Part shown: positions 29,884 through 37,280 of the stretch, piece by piece
Layout of the letters: each line of letters starts with the position of its first letter
Numbering within the stretch: the first letter of the stretch is position 1
Source: Harmothoe impar
Taxonomy: Eukaryota > Annelida > Polychaeta > Phyllodocida > Polynoidae
Reading direction: 5' to 3'
Length of the DNA stretch: 64,000 nucleotides
NCBI GenBank assembly: GCA_947462335.1
Contig: OX381705.1
Span: forward strand, 3,958,703-4,022,702
Program-made: the position numbers and the translations under genes
The notes under the pieces: model-generated
Seen by the model: the letters and a program-made list of their open reading frames with translations, nothing else
The model's database searches: none
What the model was told of the DNA's origin: nothing

Positions 29884-31002
29884 ATGAACATCACTCTACC
29901 TAGCAACAGCTCTATGGAGTATTATCCTGACAACAGCTTGACGTCTTTCCGAACTCACTTCGACTCGCCGCTCCTTCTGCCCGAAGCGTACGAAGCGGCT
30001 CTGACTGAGATCATCCTCCCTACAGAATGGACTAACGTGCACGACGACGACTTGATCATCGTTGTTCCTCTGCGCACCAAAGGTTCGCTAGAGGAGGCGA
30101 TCCAGGTTTTAAAAGAAACTAAATTCTCCGAAGGAAAAAAACCACAGGTAGACTGGAAGAGAATGAAAAACGCGAACGGTCTGAGCAAGCTAACGTTCAG
30201 CTCAAAATTCCCGCTGAACTGGAAGGAAGCGAGCTATGTAACGGTGGAAGAGATATCAGACACGTCGGAAGAGCAGCAATTGAAACCGGAAACAAAAAGG
30301 TTCAAGAGAGAGGTCGACTTGAGACAGACGAATGCCGTATACAAGCAGTTCTTGTCCCCGGCGGTGAAGAAGAAGACGATCAGCCATCAAGCAAGACAGA
30401 TGATCGAAAAGATGGAGAAGGACATGGGAGTGCGCAGTTTCATGCCAAACATATTCGAGATACCTCCTATTTTCACCGGAAGCAACCACACCCTAATCGA
30501 GCGCTTGAGTGAGACGTTGCGAGATGACAGACTAGAGGGCGACAGCTTCTTGCTCAAACCGATGCGGATCTTATCGTACGACGCCAAGACGAAACGCGTC
30601 ACCATCAAACCGCCGAGACACTGTGCTGTCCTGCTGAGTCAGCATCTCGAATGCGTTCTAGGCTTCGGAGAGAAGACGTGTTTCGCGTCGCCGACTACCG
30701 GCGCCTACTCGATGGATGTTTACGGGGACGTGCACTCTGTGTACATATACACCGACATGATCCAGGAGAGACGTGTGGGCGACATGCAAGTGCCGCTGTT
30801 GCGCTGCGTGGCGGTGGACAGAGGCGGAAAGCGTCGAGGTGGCGTGCAAGCTATCAGTTTTCCCCATTTGGATTATTTCCCCTTGAAATCCAAGAGGTTT
30901 ACCGAGGTCGGCATCTATTTAAGAGACCGATCCGGTCATTCCATCCCATTCGGTAGAGGCGAGGTGACCGTGACACTTCATCTGAGACCTATTGAGCGCT
31001 GA
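29884..31002 (+). CDS. Minor capsid (penton) protein, single jelly roll
   Basis: 372 residues. It forms the capsid vertices. The start (MNITLPSNSSMEYYPDNSLTS, then a hydrophobic strand with YEAALTEIILPTEW) is the recognisable N-terminus of Polinton and adintovirus penton-like proteins. The middle (about 110-200) is charged and probably surface-exposed or linker. The C-terminal half has alternating beta-type segments (RRVGDMQVPLLRCVAV, GVQAISFPHLDYFPL, GEVTVTLHLRPI). The ATG sits on a 23-base A run. The next gene starts 11 bases after the stop, suggesting co-expression with the downstream virion genes. Confidence 0.87.
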   Translation: MNITLPSNSSMEYYPDNSLTSFRTHFDSPLLLPEAYEAALTEIILPTEWTNVHDDDLIIVVPLRTKGSLEEAIQVLKETKFSEGKKPQVDWKRMKNANGLSKLTFSSKFPLNWKEASYVTVEEISDTSEEQQLKPETKRFKREVDLRQTNAVYKQFLSPAVKKKTISHQARQMIEKMEKDMGVRSFMPNIFEIPPIFTGSNHTLIERLSETLRDDRLEGDSFLLKPMRILSYDAKTKRVTIKPPRHCAVLLSQHLECVLGFGEKTCFASPTTGAYSMDVYGDVHSVYIYTDMIQERRVGDMQVPLLRCVAVDRGGKRRGGVQAISFPHLDYFPLKSKRFTEVGIYLRDRSGHSIPFGRGEVTVTLHLRPIER

Positions 31003-31013
31003 AAGAGAGAAAA

Positions 31014-31439
31014 ATGATGCGTCAACGCGTTCCGTACTTTCCACCCAGGCGCACCGTCGGCAGAGGGTACAGCGATTACTACAACGCGCAGCTGGGCAAC
31101 GGCGTCAACGTGTACAGCGGGCGCTCTTTCCAGAGCGGGCACGGTTTAGGCGGCGCTCTGTTAGGTCTGATGCGCTCGGCTACCCCGCTATTGAAGTCGG
31201 TGGGAAAAACGCTGCTCCGCGCCGGTGTGGGCGTAGCTAAAGATGTGCTGGCGGGTCGGACTTTAAAGAGCAGCGTGAAAGACCGAGGCGCAGGCGCTCT
31301 GAAGAGACTGGCGAGTACGGCGTTCTCGGGAGGAAAGACGCCTGTCGCGTCTAAGAAAGGGTCGAAACGTCGCCGGCATTCTCCTCAGACGGGCGGTGGC
31401 TCTTGCAAGAGACGTAGAGGGGATGTATTCGACCGGTAA
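31014..31439 (+). CDS. Basic core-like virion protein, 141 aa
   Basis: Starts MMRQRVPYFPPRR at AAAAATG. Residues about 40-85 carry a Gly-rich entry (GLGGALLGLM) and an amphipathic helix (PLLKSVGKTLLRAGVGVAKDVLAG). The last 45 residues are strongly basic (KKGSKRRRH, SCKRRRGD). Proteins of this layout stand between the penton and major capsid genes in many Polintons and have been compared with adenovirus pVI/pX-type core proteins that link DNA to the shell or act on membranes. The role here is by analogy and position. Confidence 0.75.
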   Translation: MMRQRVPYFPPRRTVGRGYSDYYNAQLGNGVNVYSGRSFQSGHGLGGALLGLMRSATPLLKSVGKTLLRAGVGVAKDVLAGRTLKSSVKDRGAGALKRLASTAFSGGKTPVASKKGSKRRRHSPQTGGGSCKRRRGDVFDR

Positions 31440-31454
31440 GCGCCTAGGCGTTCA

Positions 31455-31470
31455 GGTATAAATAAAAAGA
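31455..31470 (+). promoter_or_regulatory. Promoter motif of the major capsid gene
   Basis: GGTATAAATAAAAAGA, 49 bases before the ATG at 31519, nearly identical to the motif before the ATPase. It also contains a TATA box (TATAAATA) and an AATAAA that could serve as a poly(A) signal for the upstream gene. Confidence 0.6.
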
Positions 31471-31518
31471 CTGGAGGCGGCCGGCGTCAGTCTGTCGGCC
31501 GCATGAAGAGAGAACACA

Positions 31519-32823
31519 ATGGCTTACGTACACGAGAGCAGTAACGAGTGCGCGCTCTCTGAGCTCGACCTGCACACCGTAGCGCCGACTCAGACTACTA
31601 TCTTAAAGTCGTCTTTCCTGGGGATAGAAACAAAAAACTCTTTAGAGGATGGAGGTAACATAAATTTCACCATCAACAAGTCGCAAGAGTACACAGACCT
31701 GAACGAGAATTACCTTCATCTGGAATGTCAAGTGCTAAAGGACGGAGCGGCGATCGAGGACACCGACGCGGTAGCTCCGGTGAACAACTTGGCTCACTCG
31801 CTCTTCAAAGACGTCCAAGTCTCCATCGGCGGTTTCAAAGTGTCTGGCAACACCGAGACCTACCCTTACCGAGCTTACTTGGAAGGGTTACTCAACTACA
31901 ACAAAGACGTGAAGGACGGCGTCATGAGCGCCCAGGGGTGGCATGAAGATACGCCCGGTCAGTTTGACACGTTGACTGACGCGAATGCGGGGTACAAAGC
32001 GCGCAAGAAGCTAATCTCCAACAAGCGCTTTTCGCTGATGGCGCGACTGCACTTTGACCTGGCTCATCAACCGAAGCTCATCGTTGGAGAGACAGAAATC
32101 AATCTCACTCTGAAACAAGCGGCGCCCTCTTTCTATCTGATGTGCGCCGCTGACGGAGGCTACAGCTTGAAGATCTACAAAGCAAAGCTCTACGTGCGAC
32201 GCGTGCTGGTGGCGGACGCTGTAGCGGAAACGCACGAGAGAGCGGTGATAGAACACGGGCCCTTCGACTACCCGGTGAACAGAGTGGAGGTGACGACCTA
32301 CGCCATCCCTCAAGGTAACAGAGATCACAGCTACACGCACTCCAACACAGGCCAGCTTCCCAAGTCGATGATGATTTGCTTCCTTGACCACGACGCCTTC
32401 AACGGTAGCTACACCAAGAACCCGTTCGAGATGAAGCATTACGACATCAGCTCGCTTCAAGTGATAGTGAACGATCAGAAAGTGCCGAACGACGCCTACG
32501 TGCCCGACTTTAAGACCAAAGCGGCCGTGAGAGAGTACTTGGCGCTACACACGGAAACGGGGATGTACGAGGGCGCGCGCTCCTGCGGTATTTCATACGA
32601 ACAATTCCTGAACGGTTACACGGTGTTCCCCCTCGACTTAACCCCAGACAGATCGCACGACGGGTGTCGCGTGAACCTTATAAGAGCGGGTCAGCTGAGG
32701 GTGGAAGTCAGTTTCCGCTCGGCGCTACAAGCGACAACAACGGTGCTACTCTACTTGGTGTACGACAACGTCGTCGAGCTGACCCGAGATCGACACCCCG
32801 TCACCGACTACCACATGAACTGA
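31519..32823 (+). CDS. Major capsid protein, double jelly roll (hexon-like)
   Basis: 434 residues, the main shell protein. The N-terminus (SELDLHTVAPTQTTILKSS, GGNINFTINKSQEYTDL) and later segments (LAHSLFKDVQVSIGG, FALHTETG-type region, LRVEVSFRSALQATTTVLLYLVYDN) correspond to conserved strands of Polinton major capsid proteins. The final segment ending in the LVYDN stretch is typical for the second jelly roll. It has its own promoter motif, unlike the genes just upstream. It is intact, with balanced codon use and no frameshift. The protease starts 29 bases after the stop. Confidence 0.9.
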   Translation: MAYVHESSNECALSELDLHTVAPTQTTILKSSFLGIETKNSLEDGGNINFTINKSQEYTDLNENYLHLECQVLKDGAAIEDTDAVAPVNNLAHSLFKDVQVSIGGFKVSGNTETYPYRAYLEGLLNYNKDVKDGVMSAQGWHEDTPGQFDTLTDANAGYKARKKLISNKRFSLMARLHFDLAHQPKLIVGETEINLTLKQAAPSFYLMCAADGGYSLKIYKAKLYVRRVLVADAVAETHERAVIEHGPFDYPVNRVEVTTYAIPQGNRDHSYTHSNTGQLPKSMMICFLDHDAFNGSYTKNPFEMKHYDISSLQVIVNDQKVPNDAYVPDFKTKAAVREYLALHTETGMYEGARSCGISYEQFLNGYTVFPLDLTPDRSHDGCRVNLIRAGQLRVEVSFRSALQATTTVLLYLVYDNVVELTRDRHPVTDYHMN

Positions 32824-32852
32824 AGACAAGACGGCGGTACTTGGCGTATCGT

Positions 32853-33305
32853 ATGAACACGCTTGAAATAAGCAGAGTGTTGAAGGAAAACGTTCACACA
32901 AAACATCGTTTCCTGGGCGTTTTCTCTTGTGACACTATTCCGAAGCACCCTATCAAAGACACTTGTTTCGTGAGCAACACAGATCCGCAACATTTACCAG
33001 GTCAGCATTGGGTGGCGTTTTACGTGTCGAGCACGGGTGAAGTGTACTACTTTGATTCCTTCGGCTTACCGCCGCTGAGTGCGGAGTTCTTGTCTTTCGT
33101 GGAACGCTCTGCTCCGTTCAAGTGGCAAAGAAACCGCATTCAACTACAAGACACTTCTGCTGACACCTGTGGACCTCATTGCGTTCATTTCCTAATTGAA
33201 GCATGTCGAACAAGAAACCCCAAGAAGTGCGTCATGCGCATGAGCAAAATCCCAAAGCTGAGCGACCGGGTCGTGAGTCAGAAGCTATCGATGATGCTGT
33301 TGTGA
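32853..33305 (+). CDS. Adenain-type cysteine protease
   Basis: 150 residues from the ATG at 32853; the open frame extends upstream without an ATG into the capsid gene and I do not use that part. The catalytic set of the adenovirus maturation protease family is visible: His in GQHWVAFYV, Asp in VYYFDSFG, and Cys in DTCGPHCVHFL with the preceding Gln-containing strand (RIQLQDT). It would cleave capsid and core precursors during maturation. The length is short but usual for Polinton proteases. Its 3' end overlaps the start of a further small frame. Confidence 0.88.
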   Translation: MNTLEISRVLKENVHTKHRFLGVFSCDTIPKHPIKDTCFVSNTDPQHLPGQHWVAFYVSSTGEVYYFDSFGLPPLSAEFLSFVERSAPFKWQRNRIQLQDTSADTCGPHCVHFLIEACRTRNPKKCVMRMSKIPKLSDRVVSQKLSMMLL

Positions 33306-33502
33306 CGGGTTGTTGCGATGGCGGCCGTTTCATGGAGGCAAAGATTCTCTGCCTTGCCGAAATGGTGTTGGATTTATCCAAAGTCGTGCAATGTCTATTG
33401 GAGAAAAGTCGTCCGGGGTGTGGTGGTGCGAGTGACGGCGGCGTGAGACTTTGCGGCCTGTTGAGTTGCTGCAAATCGAAGAAGCAAGCTAAAAAAGCAT
33501 AA
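33203..33502 (+). CDS. Small Cys-rich frame overlapping the protease, 99 aa
   Basis: ATG in AGCATGTCG context (A at -3). It overlaps the protease end by 103 bases in another frame, then continues alone for 197 bases. Residues about 43-70 form one amphipathic helix (AKILCLAEMVLDLSKVVQCLLEK). The end is rich in Cys and Lys (LLSCCKSKKQAKKA). Two poly(A) signals follow within 50 bases. I do not know a family. It is plausible as a terminal Polinton gene because no other function fills this space, but the overlap part could be chance. Confidence 0.42.
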   Translation: MSNKKPQEVRHAHEQNPKAERPGRESEAIDDAVVTGCCDGGRFMEAKILCLAEMVLDLSKVVQCLLEKSRPGCGGASDGGVRLCGLLSCCKSKKQAKKA

Positions 33503-33534
33503 ACTTGTGTGTTTTTTCTGATTGAAAATGAAAA

Positions 33535-33547
33535 AATAAAGAATAAA
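33535..33547 (+). terminator. Tandem poly(A) signals
   Basis: AATAAA at 33535-33540 and again at 33542-33547, 33-45 bases after the last Polinton frame and before the right TIR. They would end the rightward virion-gene transcripts. Confidence 0.65.
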
Positions 33548-33615
33548 ATGAAAAGAAAAGAAATTATCTTGTTGTGTTTTTATTTCTATATATAAGTTAC
33601 ATAACTTTTTTTTGT

Positions 33616-34007
33616 TTGTTTGTTTACAAACAGTCACGTGTCACGTGGTGTTGTTTACAAACAAGAAAGCCACGTGGTGTTGTTTACAAACAAACCCTAA
33701 GTAGGTCACGTTACCCTAGTTACCAGAATGCCGGCTTCTGATTGGCTGAGCCTAAGTAGGTCACGTGACGTAAGTAGGTCACGTTACCATGGTTACCAGA
33801 ATGCCGGCCTCTGATTGGCTGAGAGCTTCTAAGTAGGTCAGTAGGTCACCCAGAATGCTGGCTTCTGATTGGCTGAGAGCCCTAAGTAGGTCACGTTACC
33901 ATGGCAACGGGTCACGTGACCAAATGGAGGCCTCTGATTGGCTGCATGTCGATTGAGTAATAAACAGTACTTAACTATAGTCCCGTTCCGATACATACTA
34001 TACTACT
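33616..34007 (-). repeat. Polinton right terminal inverted repeat (392 bp)
   Basis: Reverse complement of 23479-23870, ending CATACTATACTACT. It has the same CCAAT-box and CACGTG submodules in opposite orientation. Confidence 0.95.
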
Positions 34008-34013
34008 AACTCC
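34008..34013. repeat. Polinton target site duplication, right copy
   Basis: AACTCC, identical to 23473-23478. Confidence 0.95.
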
Positions 34014-36803
34014 TATCCTCTTCCTAGGATAGATGAGACGATTGATTCCCTGGGAGGGAATGAATGGTTTTGTACCCTGGATTTACAGTCCGGGTATTGG
34101 CAAGTAGGCATGAAGCCTGAAGATATGGAGAAAACCGCGTTTTCTAGCCATATTGGGTTGTTTGAATATAAGGTAATGCCGTTCGGGTTATGTAACGCGC
34201 CGGCCACCTTTGAAGCCATGATGGAGACGCTGTTAAGTGATTTATTATGGCGGAAATGTCTAGTTTACCTGGATGACGTAATTGTGTTTGGAAAGACCTT
34301 TGCGGATTGTTTAAGTAATTTAGAGGAAGTCTTAAACCGAATCATGTCTAACGGTCTCAAATTGAAACCAAAGAAATGCAATCTGTTTAAGAAGGATATT
34401 AACTACCTAGGGCGGATTATTTCCACCGAGGGGGTTAAGGCGGATCCGGAAAAGATCAGGAGTGTAACTGAATGGGAAGTCCCCAGGGGTCCTAAAGATG
34501 TGCGATCCTTTCTAGGATTCTGCTCATACTATAGGGATTTTCTGCCGGGGTATTCCCGGGTAGCCTACCCGATCCAGTGTTTGTCACACTGGACACCCGG
34601 AAGTAGGAAGGAGGAGTTCCCATGGGGGAGGGAACAGGACACAGCTTTCTTAGCAATAAAAAAGTTGTTTGTAGGGACCCCGGTGTTAAAGTATCCTACC
34701 CCGGATGGTCACTTTATATTGGATACCGATGCTAGCAATGAGAGTATTGGGGCCGCCCTCAGTCAAGTCCAAGGCGGAGTGGAGGTTCCCATTGCCTTTG
34801 CTAGTAATACTATGAGTAAGACCCAGCGTAATTACTGTACCACTAAAAGGGAATTGTTGGCTGTGATAGTATATACTAAAAAGTTCAAACATTTCCTTTG
34901 GGGGTCCGATTTTACGCTAAGAACAGATCATTCCTCTTTGAGATGGTTATTGAATTTCAAAGATGCGGAAGGAATGATTGGACGTTGGCTAGCACACCTT
35001 TCCGAGTTCGGTTTGGAGCAAAGTCAGATCCAGCATAGAGCTGGGGTAAAGCATGTAAATGCTGATGCACTTTCCCGACGTCCTATCAGGAAGTGCGAAA
35101 ACACCAACTGTGATGACTGTGGTCAGCATGAAGCTGTCATAGCCGGAGCAAGGATTCCCTTTGAGATCAAGGGAACTGGGGTTCTGGAGTGGTCCATGGG
35201 AACCATCCGGAAATTCCAGGAAAAGGATCCTAACCTTAGCCGGTTGTTGGTATTGTTACCTAGGAAGATACGGCCCCCGCGGCCTGAGATTTCCCTGGAG
35301 AATCGGGAAATGAGACGACTAATAGCTCAATGGGCAGAGCTAGAGGTCCAGAGCGGAATCATCTACCGGTGGAAGATTAATTCATCCGGTAGGAGAGTCC
35401 GGCAAGTGGTAATACCTTCCGGTATGAGGAGGGATGTTATGTATTATTGCCATGGACACCTGACCAGTGGACATTTCGGGAAAAAGCGTTCCCTGGAACG
35501 TCTGAAAAGGAGATATTACTGGCCAGGGATGAGTAGTGATCTATTAAGATGGATTGCTACTTGCCCGGATTGTTGTAAAAACAAACCTGGGCCTGGGATG
35601 GGTAAAATGCCTTTGTCCCAGGAGTTGTTTGGTGTAAGATTTGCGCGAGTCGCCATAGACATTATCAGTGGGTTCAAAACTACCCCTGATGGTAATACTT
35701 GTATGATGGTCGTCACTGACTATTATACTAAGTATACGAGAGTGTTTCCATTAGCGGATCACAAAGCAGCAACCTGTGCAAAAGCTTTTGTTAAAGGTTG
35801 GGTATTGCATCTTGGGGTTCCCCTAATGATGCATAGTGACCAAGGTCGGGAATTTGAATCTGATCTTTGGCAGGAAATGTGTCACCGACTGGCGATTTGT
35901 AAGACGAGAACAAATCCCTATCGACCACAAAGTGATGGAATGGTTGAGAGATTCAATCGTACATTGATTCAGGTGTTGAAATCCCTGGTGAATGATAGAA
36001 TGGATGACTGGGATGAGCAGTGTGATTATGTATGCCATGCATATAATAGCACTGTCCATTCTAGTACTTCCTGTTCCCCGAATCTATTAGTTTTCGGGGA
36101 AGATTTGATAATGCCCGCGGATCTGGTATTCGGGGTGGTTGGAATGAACCCGGAAACCCCCTGCCATGTGATGTTTGTGGAGTCATTAAGAGATCAATTC
36201 AAATATGCTTATGAATTGGTGAGAACTGAACTGCAGAAGAATGCTACCTGGCAGAAGACCGGCTATGATCTAGGCCTTAAGCCGCGACGATTCAAAGTTG
36301 GTGATCAGGTAGTAAGATTACATGAGCCGTTATCGACTCTGAAACTTGCTAGTAATTGGGACGGCCCCTTTGTGGTTACCCGCATAGTAAGTGACAGTAC
36401 TGTAGTGATACGTTCATTACAAGGAAAGATGTATAAATCTAATGTAGCTCGACTAAGAGAGTGGAAGGGGAGAGATTTGTCCCTGGACTCGTATGAGTTG
36501 GAAGTTGATACTTTGATAGAGGAAAGTGAACAGCGGAAATTAGTGAAGGAACCTCCCCGGAAACGCGGGAGGCCGCGGAAGGAGGTTTCCCGGAAACTAA
36601 TGGTGCAGCAGTCCGTCATCCCAAAAAGATCCGGGAAGAAGGCGGCTAATAAAGTCTCGCTGGCTGAAGGGAAAAGGACCCGGAAGAGTGTGGTTAAGGC
36701 TAAATCCACTCTGGAAAAAGCGTGTCCTAGAACCAGGTCTAATGTTATGCCTAAAAACATAAGACGCAGTCCCCGGTTACTAGCCAGGGACGGTATAACC
36801 TAA
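34008..36803 (+). CDS. pol: Pol polyprotein, 3' part: RT palm, RNase H, integrase (interrupted)
   Basis: The frame is open from the target duplication on and in register with the 5' part. The first internal ATG, at 34110, is not a natural start. RT: LDLQSGYWQVG and the catalytic YLDD (near 34267). RNase H: ILDTDASNESIGAALSQ (34715-34765) and RTDHSSLRWLL. Integrase: HHCC finger H-x4-H ... CPDC (35450-35575), and the DDE residues in VAIDIISG, HSDQGREFES and DGMVERFNR. A GPY/F-type motif, NWDGPFVV, lies near 36355. The C-terminal ~100 residues are basic with an AT-hook-like KRGRPRKE (near 36560) and no chromodomain. Coding is otherwise intact, so only the Polinton disables it. Confidence 0.93.
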   Translation, partial: NSYPLPRIDETIDSLGGNEWFCTLDLQSGYWQVGMKPEDMEKTAFSSHIGLFEYKVMPFGLCNAPATFEAMMETLLSDLLWRKCLVYLDDVIVFGKTFADCLSNLEEVLNRIMSNGLKLKPKKCNLFKKDINYLGRIISTEGVKADPEKIRSVTEWEVPRGPKDVRSFLGFCSYYRDFLPGYSRVAYPIQCLSHWTPGSRKEEFPWGREQDTAFLAIKKLFVGTPVLKYPTPDGHFILDTDASNESIGAALSQVQGGVEVPIAFASNTMSKTQRNYCTTKRELLAVIVYTKKFKHFLWGSDFTLRTDHSSLRWLLNFKDAEGMIGRWLAHLSEFGLEQSQIQHRAGVKHVNADALSRRPIRKCENTNCDDCGQHEAVIAGARIPFEIKGTGVLEWSMGTIRKFQEKDPNLSRLLVLLPRKIRPPRPEISLENREMRRLIAQWAELEVQSGIIYRWKINSSGRRVRQVVIPSGMRRDVMYYCHGHLTSGHFGKKRSLERLKRRYYWPGMSSDLLRWIATCPDCCKNKPGPGMGKMPLSQELFGVRFARVAIDIISGFKTTPDGNTCMMVVTDYYTKYTRVFPLADHKAATCAKAFVKGWVLHLGVPLMMHSDQGREFESDLWQEMCHRLAICKTRTNPYRPQSDGMVERFNRTLIQVLKSLVNDRMDDWDEQCDYVCHAYNSTVHSSTSCSPNLLVFGEDLIMPADLVFGVVGMNPETPCHVMFVESLRDQFKYAYELVRTELQKNATWQKTGYDLGLKPRRFKVGDQVVRLHEPLSTLKLASNWDGPFVVTRIVSDSTVVIRSLQGKMYKSNVARLREWKGRDLSLDSYELEVDTLIEESEQRKLVKEPPRKRGRPRKEVSRKLMVQQSVIPKRSGKKAANKVSLAEGKRTRKSVVKAKSTLEKACPRTRSNVMPKNIRRSPRLLARDGIT

Positions 36804-37102
36804 GCCGGTACACAACGAGTGTGGTGTCCTGTAATCTTGTTAAATATTTAAATGTTGTAATCAGTTATGTGTGGAAGTAAGTACGGTCGGAATGATCGTG
36901 ATAGTCCCCCTGTCAAGGATCCCATGGGTGATGGACGGATAATCCGGTGAATGTGCTTTATTATGCCATTCATATATATTTCATTGATACTCTCGACGAG
37001 TTGACAGAGCGTAAGGATTAACACGTGGAATAAAGGTACCTGTTTACAATTAAACGCGCGGTGACCTGGTTCCAAGGAACTGGGTCACGGGACGCGCGGG
37101 GT

Positions 37103-37134
37103 TGCGCATGCGCGGTGGCGCGCCTTATATAAGG
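37103..37134 (+). promoter_or_regulatory. Internal promoter for the third ORF: NRF1-like site and TATA box
   Basis: TGCGCATGCGC at 37103-37113 is the palindromic NRF1 consensus core, and TTATATAAGG follows at 37125-37134. A start near 37160 would give a leader of about 120 bases with no ATG before that of the third ORF at 37281. The rest of the 36804-37102 spacer shows nothing else. Confidence 0.6.
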
Positions 37135-37280
37135 CCCGCGGAGCGGCGGGAATCGCCAGTTGGGGTTGAGAGGCGGTCCAGAGCAGACGTGAGAGCTCGG
37201 ACACGACCATTGTCGCTGTGGGGAGGTGGATCCCCTATAAATCCATCAACAAACACTTTTCTTGAGTGTGAAACAAAAAC

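Larger units (their letters stand above)
23479..34007 (+). mobile_element. Polinton/Maverick (adintovirus-like) element, compact, without PolB
   Basis: A 10,529-bp element with 392-bp terminal inverted repeats, 5'-AG ends and a 6-bp target duplication, inserted in the RT gene of the gypsy element. It encodes a packaging ATPase, DDE integrase, minor and major capsid proteins and an adenain-type protease, plus small accessory proteins. Standard Polintons are about 15-20 kb and carry a protein-primed family B DNA polymerase. None is found here, and the only non-assigned space (23871-25480, 1.6 kb) is too small for one. It may depend on a polymerase supplied in trans. The structural genes, with one exception at 27212, look intact. 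Confidence 0.93.

Noticed and set aside
32664..32852. N-terminal extension of the Polinton protease
   Set aside because: No ATG in this part and it lies within the major capsid gene in another frame; the conserved protease begins after 32853.
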